A stretch of 26,968 nucleotides of DNA from a virus. Under the pieces are notes generated by a model. The model did no database searches. It worked only from the letters and a program-made list of their open reading frames with translations, and had not been told where the DNA came from. Both the position numbers and the translations under genes were made by a program. This document shows, in pieces, positions 8,611 through 17,236 of the stretch; positions within the stretch are counted from its first letter, which is position 1; each line of letters starts with the position of its first letter. The stretch spans positions 1 through 26,968 of IMG/VR virus record IMGVR_UViG_3300006919_000350; one strand, 5' to 3'.

Positions 8611-9225
8611 ATGGATACATGCTATACATTTCCCCTAGATTGGGATAAACAAGTAAATCAAACCAACTATTATTGGTTTGCTGAGGGATTTACTCCTCAA
8701 GAATTAGTTGAAGTAGAAAAACTTACTACTAGTTTAAATTTTCAACAAGGTATTACTGAAAAAGGTAGCCAAGATCAAGGTGAAGGTTTAGAATCTCGTA
8801 ACTCAATGATTAAATGGGTTCCTTTTAGTGAAGAAACTAAATGGATTTATGATAAAATTGGGGACTTAGCTATGGAAGCTAATGACGAGATGTTTAAATT
8901 TGACCTAAGTCATATGCCTGAAAACATCCAATACACAGAATATTATGCTACAAACCAAGGTCATTACGATTGGCATATGGATATTGGAGCTGAAGGATTT
9001 ATGAAATTCCGTAAAATCTCAGTTACAGTACAATTATCAGGTCCTGATGAATACGATGGAGGTGATTTACAACTTTGGCAGGGTGGTCAATACCCAACAA
9101 CAGCCCCTCGTGGTAAAGGTAATGTTGTAATTTTCCCATCATTTATGATGCATAGAGTTACTCCTGTAACTCGTGGTACACGTAAATCATTTGTACTTTG
9201 GTTAGGAGGAGGTCATTATAGATAA
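8611..9225 (+). CDS. Fe(II)/2-oxoglutarate hydroxylase (PKHD / prolyl 4-hydroxylase type)
   Basis: A 204-residue oxygenase of the prolyl 4-hydroxylase superfamily, using Fe(II), O2 and 2-oxoglutarate. The HxD motif is WHMD with His122 and Asp124, the distal iron ligand is His181 in MMHRVTPV, and Arg191 in GTRKSF binds 2-oxoglutarate. GGDLQLW and GNVVIFPSF are typical of PKHD (PiuC-like) proteins, which are common in T4-like cyanophages. Its ATG follows the stop of the preceding gene with no gap, so the two are probably co-translated. Its position suggests collagen proline hydroxylation, but the collagens here carry Pro mainly in the X position, whereas animal prolyl 4-hydroxylases prefer Y. 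Another protein target is possible. The enzyme class is firm, the substrate is not. Confidence 0.88.
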   Translation: MDTCYTFPLDWDKQVNQTNYYWFAEGFTPQELVEVEKLTTSLNFQQGITEKGSQDQGEGLESRNSMIKWVPFSEETKWIYDKIGDLAMEANDEMFKFDLSHMPENIQYTEYYATNQGHYDWHMDIGAEGFMKFRKISVTVQLSGPDEYDGGDLQLWQGGQYPTTAPRGKGNVVIFPSFMMHRVTPVTRGTRKSFVLWLGGGHYR

Positions 9226-9986
9226 TGAAGATAGCTATTTGTATTAGTGGTCAACCCCGTAATTACGAACAAGGTTATTACGAGTTAAAAAAATGGTTTC
9301 TTGACAAGTATGATTGCGATATTTACATTCATACTTGGAAAGATTCTGTTATGGAGGCGGGTCACAAATATGTTAAAGAAAGAACATACGAATTTACAGA
9401 TAAAGACTATGATCGCATAATTGATCTATATAAACCCAAAACTTGGCACTTTCAAAAACCCATCCCATTTGATGAAACTAATATTAAAGGTCCTCATATT
9501 GGGTATAAATTAAATAGTACTTTAAGTGCATCTTATTCAATACATGCTTGTTATAAATTAGTAAAAGACTGGGGAATCGATTACGATCTTGTTATTAGAA
9601 CTAGATTTGATTTAGAATTCACAAATTATATCTCCCCAGAATGTTTATTTTTAAAAGATTTATCTTTACTAGACCCTAATAAATTAAATGTATTTGAATA
9701 CCCTAAAACAGAAGAAGGATACCCAACAAGACTATCAGAAGTTGACGATTTATTTGCCGTAAGTTCGCCAGAAATAGCCAATATTTACGCCGACTATTTT
9801 AGTTACGTGATATCCTATATCTACATGAACCCCGATTATATTTCGTGGTTAGATGAACACATTTCAGAGAATGCTGATCCCATCTATCCTGAAAGTTTAT
9901 TAAAATATCATTTAGTAACTAATGGAGTAGAAATAAACCCTGTCAATAGTTTAACAGAACATTTTACAGCTAACATATTACGATGA
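9225..9986 (+). CDS. SGQPR-type glycosyltransferase-like protein, copy 1
   Basis: A 253-residue protein starting MKIAICISGQPRNYEQGY, with DIYIHTW after it and DLVIRTRFDLEF near residues 121-132. This pattern (an SGQPR strand, an IHTW strand and an IRTR.DL strand) occurs in putative glycosyltransferases of phages, giant viruses and polysaccharide loci. The acidic residue in RTRFD could serve a DxD-like role. The next gene is a paralogue. The ATG overlaps the preceding stop by one base (TAATG) and the 3' end overlaps the next start by four (ATGA), indicating translational coupling. It has no signal peptide or membrane segment. The sugar and acceptor are unknown. Confidence 0.65.
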   Translation: MKIAICISGQPRNYEQGYYELKKWFLDKYDCDIYIHTWKDSVMEAGHKYVKERTYEFTDKDYDRIIDLYKPKTWHFQKPIPFDETNIKGPHIGYKLNSTLSASYSIHACYKLVKDWGIDYDLVIRTRFDLEFTNYISPECLFLKDLSLLDPNKLNVFEYPKTEEGYPTRLSEVDDLFAVSSPEIANIYADYFSYVISYIYMNPDYISWLDEHISENADPIYPESLLKYHLVTNGVEINPVNSLTEHFTANILR

Positions 9987-10732
9987 AAATAGCAATATTA
10001 GTTAGTGGTCAACCACGTCGATATAGAAATGGGTTCTATGAACTAAAAAAATGGTTTATGGACCGTTATGACTGTGATGTATATTTACACGCTTGGGATG
10101 CTCCTCAATTTCACAAATATAATTTTTTTGATGGGGGTAATCTCCAACACGTTTATGAAAACGATAACAGTACCTATGATAATTTAGTCGAATGGTATAA
10201 ACCCAAAAATTATCTATTTGAACCAGCTATTCAATTTGATGGTGCTGACTTAAAAGGTCCTAATAATCAACGTTTAAATTCACAAATGGGTATGTGGATG
10301 TCTTTAAAACGCGCTTGGGATTTAATGGAAGAATCAGGCATTAAATATGATTTAGTTATCAAAACTAGATACGATCTATTATTTACTCATAGAGTAGCTA
10401 ATAATTGTCCTTTATTAGAAGACGTTACCAAATACGATCCAAATTTTATTCATTACTTTGAATACCCCCCACATTGGAAAATGGCAGATCAACTAAATGA
10501 TACATTTGCTTTAGGTGGATATGATTTAATGAAAATTTACTGTAACGTGTTTACCCACATGCTACGTATTATATTTGTAGATCCTGAATACTACCAGTTT
10601 TATACAGATATGTTTATTAATGAAACACTAATTGCTCAACATTTAAGAAATAATAATGTTCCTCTTAAACCTATTTGGCACGGATTCAACGGAACTCGTG
10701 GTATAGATGGTGGTTGTGAAATAATGAGATAA
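9983..10732 (+). CDS. SGQPR-type glycosyltransferase-like protein, copy 2
   Basis: A 249-residue paralogue of the preceding gene: MKIAILVSGQPRRYRNGF, ELKKWFMDRYDCDVYLHAW, IKYDLVIKTRYDLLF (about residues 120-133) and a shared YEL/YDL framework. The two probably arose by tandem duplication and then diverged, mainly in the C-terminal half, which could change acceptor or sugar. It overlaps the upstream gene by four bases and is followed after one base by the next ATG. It is probably a cytoplasmic glycosyltransferase acting in the same modification pathway. The specific reaction cannot be told from sequence. Confidence 0.65.
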   Translation: MKIAILVSGQPRRYRNGFYELKKWFMDRYDCDVYLHAWDAPQFHKYNFFDGGNLQHVYENDNSTYDNLVEWYKPKNYLFEPAIQFDGADLKGPNNQRLNSQMGMWMSLKRAWDLMEESGIKYDLVIKTRYDLLFTHRVANNCPLLEDVTKYDPNFIHYFEYPPHWKMADQLNDTFALGGYDLMKIYCNVFTHMLRIIFVDPEYYQFYTDMFINETLIAQHLRNNNVPLKPIWHGFNGTRGIDGGCEIMR

Positions 10733-10733
10733 T

Positions 10734-13001
10734 ATGAAAGAAACAAAAGTTTTTGCTCACGGTGCTTACATAGGCACTACAGGTTATGCTAATCATACCC
10801 GTGATTTTTTTAGACATTTATCTAAATTAACTCCTATAAAAGTTAGGAATTATACTGTAGGTAAAACTTGGGAAGGTCAAAAAGATGAACCCCATAATAA
10901 AGAACCTTATATTAATATTGTAGATAAAAATTTGTTAGTAGAACAGACTTTAACTGTAGCTGATAATAAAAGAGAAGATTTTCCTATATATACTAAATAT
11001 CAAAATGAATTCGATCATGATGTTAATTTAGTATTAATGGAAACTAACCATCATTATTTTTATGATTATTATAAAGGTCCTAAAATTGCTTATAATGTAT
11101 GGGAATCAACCCTCCAACCAGAACAATTTTTTAACCGATTAAAAACATTTGATCAAATTTGGGTACCATCAAAATGGCAAGCTGAGTGTACTATTAATCA
11201 AGGTATACCTGCTGAAAAAGTTAAAGTAGTACCTGAGGGAGTAGATATACATACTTTCTATCCAGAAGACCCCCAAACCACTTTAGATTATGTAGATGGT
11301 AGATTTAAATTTATTTTATTCGGTAGATGGGAATATAGGAAATCTACTCAAGAAATTATTGAAACCTTCCTTAAAACTTTTACTCCCGATGAACCTGTAG
11401 ATTTAATACTATCAGCTGATAACCCTTATGCTATTGACGGTTTAGAATCAACTGAAAATCGTTTAAAACATTTTGGTTTAGAAGACCCACGTATTAAAAT
11501 TAAACATTTTCCTTCACGTGAGGATTACATTACATATATTAAAAATGGTCATGTATTTTTGTCTTGTGCTCGTAGTGAAGGGTGGAATTTACCCCTTATT
11601 GAAGCAATGGCATGTGGAACCCCTTCTATATACTCAAATTGTTCAGGTCAACTTGAATTTGCTCAAAACAGAGGGCTACCAGTAAAAATTAAAGAAGAAA
11701 AACTAAATCCTGATAATGTAGGTAATTATTACGAACCTGATTTTGAAGATTTAGCTCGTGTAATGCGTGATGCTTTTGAAAATTACACAGACCATAAAAA
11801 ACGTGCTTTAGAAGAGGCAAAATTAATCCATCGTGACTTTAATTGGGATAATGTAGCTAAAATTGGACATGATACTTTACAAGATTTTGTAGATAATTAC
11901 CAAGAATCAGAAGACGATAATATTATTAGTGTTAATTATATTAGAAAACCTAAAGTAGAAATTCTAGGAGATAAATCTGCTGAATATGAAGTAGAATTTA
12001 TCAATGGTGATACTAATGAAGTTATCCACAAGCAAGTTATTAATAACAATATGTGGACTCAGTGTAATAAAGAATATTATATTCCATGGGTAATAAAAGT
12101 AAACGGGGAAGAAGTTTCTCGTTTAAATCTAGAAGGACAACGTGTATTAATTTCATTAGACTCTAAATCTATAGGTGATACTATTGGTTGGGTACCCTAC
12201 ACAGTTGAATTTGCTAAAAAACACAAATGTAAAGTAGTTCTATCAACCTTCCATAACCATTGGTTTAAAAACCTCCCAGAATATAAAGATATAGAATGGA
12301 TGGAACCTGGAAATTCTACAGGATGTGTTGCTCATTATAAAATAGGATGGTTTAGAGATGAAAATGGTGGATGGAAAAATTTTGATGCTCATCCTCGTCA
12401 ATGTAATACTATCCCTATGCAGGCTACTGCTACTGATATATTAGGGTTAGAATATAAAGAATTAAACTATGGGTTAGATTTTCCTAAAGGTCAAAGACCT
12501 ATTAAAGGAAAATATGCTGTAATAGGACCTAATGCTACCGCAGGATGTAAAGAATGGAATTATAATCATTGGGTAGTATTATCTAAATTATTAAATCAAG
12601 CAGGTTATACTGTAATATCCTTAACTAAAGATGAATTTAAAATTAATGGTGTTATAAATCATTGGGGTCAATCTATGGATTTTGTAGCCAATTATTTATA
12701 CCATGCTGATTTATTTATAGGTTTAGGTTCTGGATTATCATGGTTTAATTGGGCGCTAGGAAAACATACAATCATGATTAATGGATTTAGTGAAAAAAAT
12801 CATGAATTTACTTCTAAAATTACTAGGGTTTATAATGAAAATGTATGTTTTCCATGTTGGACTAACCCAAATTTTGCATTTGATGCTGGTGATTGGAATT
12901 GGTGCCCTATTTGGAAAGGAACAGATAAACAACATATTTGTCAAAAATCAATAACCCCCCATCAAGTATTTCAAGTAATTAAAAGACGTATAAAAAAATG
13001 A
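10734..13001 (+). CDS. GT4 glycosyltransferase fused to TibC-like O-heptosyltransferase
   Basis: A 755-residue fusion. Residues 1-400 are a GT4 glycosyltransferase: VWVPSKWQAE, KVKVVPEGVD, and RSEGWNLPLIEAMACGTPS near 280-298 with the E-x7-E type pair. Residues about 455-755 resemble bacterial autotransporter heptosyltransferases (TibC/BAHT, GT9-like): LISLDSKSIGDTIGW near 471, FIGLGSGLSWFNWALGK, and a C-terminal finger with Cys705, Cys708, Cys724 and Cys736 (VCFPC, GDWNWCP, HICQKSITP). From memory, these spacings (x2, x15, x11) match the four iron-binding Cys of TibC. TibC-type enzymes attach heptose to Ser of repeat-rich adhesins, so a repeat-rich virion fibre is a plausible acceptor. The gene ends in a four-base ATGA overlap with the next. 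Confidence 0.82.
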   Translation: MKETKVFAHGAYIGTTGYANHTRDFFRHLSKLTPIKVRNYTVGKTWEGQKDEPHNKEPYINIVDKNLLVEQTLTVADNKREDFPIYTKYQNEFDHDVNLVLMETNHHYFYDYYKGPKIAYNVWESTLQPEQFFNRLKTFDQIWVPSKWQAECTINQGIPAEKVKVVPEGVDIHTFYPEDPQTTLDYVDGRFKFILFGRWEYRKSTQEIIETFLKTFTPDEPVDLILSADNPYAIDGLESTENRLKHFGLEDPRIKIKHFPSREDYITYIKNGHVFLSCARSEGWNLPLIEAMACGTPSIYSNCSGQLEFAQNRGLPVKIKEEKLNPDNVGNYYEPDFEDLARVMRDAFENYTDHKKRALEEAKLIHRDFNWDNVAKIGHDTLQDFVDNYQESEDDNIISVNYIRKPKVEILGDKSAEYEVEFINGDTNEVIHKQVINNNMWTQCNKEYYIPWVIKVNGEEVSRLNLEGQRVLISLDSKSIGDTIGWVPYTVEFAKKHKCKVVLSTFHNHWFKNLPEYKDIEWMEPGNSTGCVAHYKIGWFRDENGGWKNFDAHPRQCNTIPMQATATDILGLEYKELNYGLDFPKGQRPIKGKYAVIGPNATAGCKEWNYNHWVVLSKLLNQAGYTVISLTKDEFKINGVINHWGQSMDFVANYLYHADLFIGLGSGLSWFNWALGKHTIMINGFSEKNHEFTSKITRVYNENVCFPCWTNPNFAFDAGDWNWCPIWKGTDKQHICQKSITPHQVFQVIKRRIKK

Positions 13002-13642
13002 ACCGAGTTAGTATTATCAACTTAATCCAAGAAAAATATAATTTTTCAAATTATTTAGAAATAGGAGTAAGACGTACTGAAGACTGTTTTGACCATGTAA
13101 AATGTTCTACCAAACACTCTGTGGACCCAGGATTCGAAAACCCAAATAATCCCGCAACCTACCCTTTTACTTCAGATGAATTTTTCCTAAAATTAAAATC
13201 TAACCAATTAGATCTTCCTTTAGATTATAAATGGGATATAATTTTTATTGACGGGTTACATTTAGCTCCTCAAGTAGAAAAAGACATTTTAAATTCATTA
13301 GAACATTTATCTGAAAACGGTATTATAGTATTACATGACTGTAATCCTTTTTTATATGAAAGCAATTATACAAGATTAATTGAGGACTATTGGAATCAAG
13401 CTTGGAATGGTACTGTATGGAAACCTATTTACAAATTAAGAACATCAAGACCGGACTTAAGTGTTTGTACTGTTAATGTTGATGAAGGAGTAGGATTAAT
13501 TAAAAGAGGTTCTCAAGAATTAATTCCTTTTAACAATCCATATTTTGAATATAAAGTATTTCAAAAAGAAGTAAAAACAGCTTTAAATACAATTGATTAT
13601 TCTCAAATTAATGATTGGTTAAATTCTGAAGTTAATATATAA
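12998..13642 (+). CDS. Class I SAM-dependent methyltransferase (Methyltransf_24-like)
   Basis: A 214-residue protein with a Rossmann methyltransferase core: YLEIGVRRTEDC at residues 19-30 (SAM-binding motif I, with Glu21-Ile-Gly23), an acidic strand end at HSVDPG, WDIIFIDGLH at 79-88 and GIIVLHDCNP near 108-117. It lacks motifs for DNA or RNA base methylation and resembles small-molecule or sugar methyltransferases found in surface-glycan clusters. Its place among glycosyltransferases suggests capping of a glycan or modification of a sugar nucleotide. It overlaps both neighbours (ATGA upstream, TAATG downstream). The enzyme class is well supported; the acceptor is inferred. Confidence 0.78.
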   Translation: MNRVSIINLIQEKYNFSNYLEIGVRRTEDCFDHVKCSTKHSVDPGFENPNNPATYPFTSDEFFLKLKSNQLDLPLDYKWDIIFIDGLHLAPQVEKDILNSLEHLSENGIIVLHDCNPFLYESNYTRLIEDYWNQAWNGTVWKPIYKLRTSRPDLSVCTVNVDEGVGLIKRGSQELIPFNNPYFEYKVFQKEVKTALNTIDYSQINDWLNSEVNI

Positions 13643-14559
13643 TGAAAAAGTTAGCTTTAATTAATACTTATTGTAATAATTGGGAAAGGTTAAATTTATT
13701 ACATAATAATATTCTTAAACTAAAAGAATTAAACATAGATTCATTAGTTTACAGCCCACTTCCTCTTCCTAAAGAAATTACAGAAATAGCTGATTATACC
13801 ATTACCACTAAGGAAAACCCAGTACTATACATGCCTGAAAGAGGCATGAATCAATGGAGAGTTTTATATAATTCTAAAGTAAAAACCACTACAATCTCAC
13901 CTGACTACGGGTGGGCTAGTGTCTACCAATATAAAAAATTAATTGAATTTGCTTCTACATTAGATTACGATCATTATTTTCCTTTTATATACGATTTAGA
14001 ATTTGATTCCGAAATTATTAATACTTTTCAAAATCCTCACCCTAAACTATTTTTTCCATCACCTAAATCTCAAGTTTCAAAAGTAGGAAATAATTTTTTA
14101 TCTATTTCAAAAGAAAATGCTTTAAAAACTTTACCTTTATTTGATAAAGAAATTTATAAAAAAGTTTGTACTATGACTATAGCTGAAAAGTTTATGGAAC
14201 ATATATGCGAACACATATCAGGTGAAATTTCAGAACATCTTACAACTGATAAAATTCACGAAATTAATAATGTTTGGGATTTTATCCCAGAAACACCTGA
14301 AATTAATTTATTTATTAACAATAAAGATGAATTTAAGTTTTATTTTTATAATATAAAAGATCAAAATCAAGAAATAGAACTTCTAATAAATGGTCAAAAA
14401 TTTAATTATTTGATAGAACACCACGAAGAATATTTTACACCTGAAGTTGGTTTAGAAGAATCTAATATTGTACTTATTAAGTATAAAAACCAAACTTTTA
14501 ATATTTCAAAATATTTTCAACCTGAGTACAAATACCAACATTATACAGAACTTTTATAA
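13642..14559 (+). CDS. Putative glycosyltransferase-like protein
   Basis: A 305-residue protein beginning MKKLALINTYCNNWERL. This is a beta-strand plus loop typical of nucleotide-sugar-binding starts, followed by LKELNIDSLVYSPLPLP and a central YDHYFPFIYDLEFD stretch that could hold the metal-binding acidic residues of a GT-A fold. I do not recognise the family with certainty. It is the last gene of the coupled modification operon: its ATG overlaps the preceding stop by one base, and a TATTTAT motif and a structural gene follow. Codon use is AT-rich like its neighbours. The glycosyltransferase call rests mainly on context and the weak N-terminal pattern. Confidence 0.45.
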   Translation: MKKLALINTYCNNWERLNLLHNNILKLKELNIDSLVYSPLPLPKEITEIADYTITTKENPVLYMPERGMNQWRVLYNSKVKTTTISPDYGWASVYQYKKLIEFASTLDYDHYFPFIYDLEFDSEIINTFQNPHPKLFFPSPKSQVSKVGNNFLSISKENALKTLPLFDKEIYKKVCTMTIAEKFMEHICEHISGEISEHLTTDKIHEINNVWDFIPETPEINLFINNKDEFKFYFYNIKDQNQEIELLINGQKFNYLIEHHEEYFTPEVGLEESNIVLIKYKNQTFNISKYFQPEYKYQHYTELL

Positions 14560-14567
14560 TATTTATC
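14560..14567 (+). promoter_or_regulatory. TATTTATC motif before the coiled-coil gene
   Basis: TAATATTTATC just after the stop at 14559. It ends only three bases before ATG 14571 but twelve before ATG 14580. If it is a promoter, the second ATG fits the spacing seen at the other sites better. Confidence 0.4.
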
Positions 14568-14570
14568 ATC

Positions 14571-14822
14571 ATGGAAAAAATGTTTTTAACAGAAGACGAA
14601 AAAAAACAATTAATAGATCTTCAAACTAAAGAAACAGAAATTTTAAACAAAATAGGAGAACTAGAAGTAAACTTAAAATTACTAACTTCTCAAAAAGAAA
14701 CTAAAATTCAAGAAGCTACTAAACTTAACGAGCAAAAAACTAAAATAGCTCAACAATTGCAAGATAAGTATGGTGAAGGTTCTATCAATTTAGAGACGGG
14801 AGAGTTTACAAAGATAAGTTGA
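14571..14822 (+). CDS. Small coiled-coil protein
   Basis: An 83-residue (or 80-residue) charged protein. Residues about 8-65 are a heptad-like helix (LTEDEKKQLIDLQTKETEIL, then KIGELEVNLKLLTSQK). It ends in the DKYGEGSINLETGEF pattern, which I recall from small hypothetical proteins of T4-like phages. Two in-frame starts exist, ATG 14571 and ATG 14580, with no Shine-Dalgarno sequence at either. It sits between the modification operon and the sheath gene, so a role in virion assembly is likely but unproven. The function is unknown. Confidence 0.75.
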   Translation: MEKMFLTEDEKKQLIDLQTKETEILNKIGELEVNLKLLTSQKETKIQEATKLNEQKTKIAQQLQDKYGEGSINLETGEFTKIS

Positions 14823-14841
14823 TTTTTGAATTCTCTTCTAA

Positions 14842-14849
14842 TATTTATA
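14842..14849 (+). promoter_or_regulatory. TATTTATA motif before the tail sheath gene
   Basis: TAATATTTATAAC within the 49-base gap between the coiled-coil gene and the sheath gene, 22 bases before ATG 14872. It matches the consensus of the seven intergenic copies. Confidence 0.5.
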
Positions 14850-14871
14850 ACAAAACATAACCTTATAGGCA

Positions 14872-16683
14872 ATGGCAGAAACATTAATCTCACCTGGTGT
14901 ATTAGCAAGAGAAAACGACCAGTCATTTATCACGCAGCAACCCGTAACAGTGGGCGCTGCTATCGTAGGTCCTACAGTTAAAGGTCCTGTAGAAATCCCT
15001 ACGTTAGTAACTTCATATTCAGATTACCAAAATCGTTTTGGAACTACTTTTACAAGCGCAAGTGAGAATTTTACATTTCTTACTTCAATTTCAGCTTATA
15101 ATTATTTCCAAAATGGTGGTGAAACTTTACTAGTAACAAGAGTAGTATCTGGTTCCTCAGATTGGGATTATGCTAGTGCTAAGATATATACTTCAGCAAG
15201 TATTTCTGAATCATTTGCAGCTTCTAACGCGGCACTCCTTACAGCATCCTTTACTTTAGAAGTTATTGACAAAGGTAAATTGTTTAACAACTCAGGTTCA
15301 GCAGGTTCTCTTATAACAAATGGCTCAGGGTCATTAATTTCAGGATCTAACGAAAATATTAGATGGGAAATTCAAAATCCTTCTAAAACTAATGGTACTT
15401 TTGATTTATTAATTAGAAGAGGTGACGATAATTACAATAATAAAATTGTTTTAGAAACTTGGACTGGGTTATCTTTAGACCCAAAACAAGATAATTATAT
15501 CTCTAAAGTAATTGGTGATCAATATTATAATTACGTAGCAAGTGAAAATTACATTGCTATTACGGGTTCATACAGAAATGCATCTCGTTACGTAAGAATA
15601 GCATCTGTAACTTCTAAAACTCCAAATTACTTCGATAACGCAGGTAATGCTAAAAATGAGTATACGGGGTCAATTCCATTAGCAGGCAGTGGCTCAGTTA
15701 GTGGTGCTAATACTACAGGTTATATAGGTGGTACCTTTACGGGTGGTACTGGTAGTGTAATCTCTGAGGAGGGTGCTAACAATATGTACAATAATATTGG
15801 ATCTGGAACTAATAAAATTACTCAAGGTTTAGAAGGTAGTGATTATACTGATATGTTAAATCTTCTTTCAAACCAAGACGATTATGCATACAACGTACTA
15901 GTAACCCCAGGTTTAATTAACTCAAAACATACCTCACAAATTAGTACAGCATTACTTAATACTCAAGGAAGAGGAGACGCAATTTATGTATTAGATTTAG
16001 AAACCTATGGTGCTACTATTTCTAATGTTGAAACACAAGCTAACTCTAGAAATAGCTCATATGGTGCTGCTTACTGGCCTTGGTTACAAACTATCGACCC
16101 TGATACAGGTGACCAAGTATGGGTACCAGCTTCGACAATGATTCCGGGGGTTTACGCGTTTAACGACAATGCCTCTGAACCATGGTTCGCTCCGGCGGGT
16201 ATCAATAGAGGTGGTTTAACTACGGTAATTCGTCCTGAAAGAAAATTATCTCAATCTAACAGAGATACTTTATACTCAGCTAAAGTTAACCCAATTGCTT
16301 CATTCCCAGGTGTTGGAACTGTAGTATACGGTCAGAAAACATTACAAAGACAAGCTTCTGCTTTAGATAGAGTAAATGTTAGAAGATTATTAATTCAATT
16401 AAAAGGCTACATTGGTCAAGTTGCTAAAAACTTAGTATTCGAACAAAATACTGCTGCTACAAGAAATAGCTTCTTAAGTATAGTTAACCCATACTTAGAG
16501 TCAGTAGTTCAAAGACAAGGTTTATATGCGTTCAAAGTAGTAATGGATGAAAGTAATAACACTCCAGATGTAATCGATAGAAATCAGATGGTAGGTACTA
16601 TTTACTTACAACCAACTAAAACAGCTGAATTCATATTATTAGACTTTAACTTATTACCAACGGGAGCTACATTCCCATCATAA
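14872..16683 (+). CDS. Contractile tail sheath protein (T4 gp18-like)
   Basis: A 603-residue sheath subunit that would polymerise around the tail tube and contract on infection. The N-terminus (ISPGVLARENDQSFITQQPVTVG..AIVGPTVKGPVEIPTLV) is typical of phage tail sheath proteins. It is followed by YSDYQNRFG and GGETLLVTRVV. The C-terminal part (VNVRRLLIQLKGYIGQVAKN, FLSIVNPYLESVVQRQGLYAFKVVMD) is the conserved sheath core that makes interstrand contacts. A Ser/Gly/Thr-rich middle (about residues 100-330) corresponds to the variable outer domains. Its length is near that of T4 gp18 (659). The order sheath then tube is as in T4. No Shine-Dalgarno is visible before the ATG. Confidence 0.95.
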   Translation: MAETLISPGVLARENDQSFITQQPVTVGAAIVGPTVKGPVEIPTLVTSYSDYQNRFGTTFTSASENFTFLTSISAYNYFQNGGETLLVTRVVSGSSDWDYASAKIYTSASISESFAASNAALLTASFTLEVIDKGKLFNNSGSAGSLITNGSGSLISGSNENIRWEIQNPSKTNGTFDLLIRRGDDNYNNKIVLETWTGLSLDPKQDNYISKVIGDQYYNYVASENYIAITGSYRNASRYVRIASVTSKTPNYFDNAGNAKNEYTGSIPLAGSGSVSGANTTGYIGGTFTGGTGSVISEEGANNMYNNIGSGTNKITQGLEGSDYTDMLNLLSNQDDYAYNVLVTPGLINSKHTSQISTALLNTQGRGDAIYVLDLETYGATISNVETQANSRNSSYGAAYWPWLQTIDPDTGDQVWVPASTMIPGVYAFNDNASEPWFAPAGINRGGLTTVIRPERKLSQSNRDTLYSAKVNPIASFPGVGTVVYGQKTLQRQASALDRVNVRRLLIQLKGYIGQVAKNLVFEQNTAATRNSFLSIVNPYLESVVQRQGLYAFKVVMDESNNTPDVIDRNQMVGTIYLQPTKTAEFILLDFNLLPTGATFPS

Positions 16684-16699
16684 GAATTTAAAGTTCGAA

Positions 16700-16707
16700 T
16701 ATTTATA
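16700..16707 (+). promoter_or_regulatory. TATTTATA motif before the tail tube gene
   Basis: GAATATTTATAAT in the 44-base gap between sheath and tube genes, 20 bases before ATG 16728. The following ATAAAATAG is also seen downstream of the motif at 376. Confidence 0.5.
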
Positions 16708-16727
16708 ATAGAATAAAATAGATAACA

Positions 16728-17216
16728 ATGGCAGTATTAGATCCTAACGAAATATTTTTTACAGCGTTTGAGCCAAAACAAACGAATAGATTTATCATGT
16801 ATATTGATGGTACCCCAACATTCATGGTAAAAGGTGTTGGAGCTGTAACATTAACTCAAGGTTCTGTACCTTTAAACCACATTAACGTACAACGTTTCGT
16901 GAAAGGTAAAACAGTATGGAACCCTATCCAGTTTACATTATTTGATCCAATTACACCTTCAGGTGCACAAGCTGTAATGGAGTGGGTACGTTTACACCAC
17001 GAATCAGTAACAGGCCGTGATGGTTATAGTGACTTCTATAAGAAAGACTTAACTTTCAACGTATTAGGCCCTGTTGGTGATGTAGTTTCAGAATGGATTA
17101 TTAAAGGTGCTTTAATTACTGACGCTAATTTTGGTGATTACAACTGGGATACTGTCGATCAGGCTGTAAACATCACAATGACTGTACAACCAGATTACTG
17201 TGTATTAAACTTCTAA
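16728..17216 (+). CDS. Tail tube protein (T4 gp19-like)
   Basis: A 162-residue protein, almost the same length as T4 gp19 (163), directly after the sheath gene. It forms the hexameric inner tube through which DNA passes. The sequence has the tube pattern: NRFIMYIDGTPTFMVKGVG, the LNHINVQRFVKGKTVWNPIQ segment, TLFDPITPSGAQAVMEWVR and a C-terminal ITMTVQPDYCVLNF. Its base use is slightly less AT-rich than its neighbours, as expected for a highly expressed gene. It is followed by a strong intrinsic terminator, so it may be transcribed separately from the tape measure genes. Confidence 0.95.
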   Translation: MAVLDPNEIFFTAFEPKQTNRFIMYIDGTPTFMVKGVGAVTLTQGSVPLNHINVQRFVKGKTVWNPIQFTLFDPITPSGAQAVMEWVRLHHESVTGRDGYSDFYKKDLTFNVLGPVGDVVSEWIIKGALITDANFGDYNWDTVDQAVNITMTVQPDYCVLNF

Positions 17217-17236
17217 AAGAGTTTACATATTTTTTT

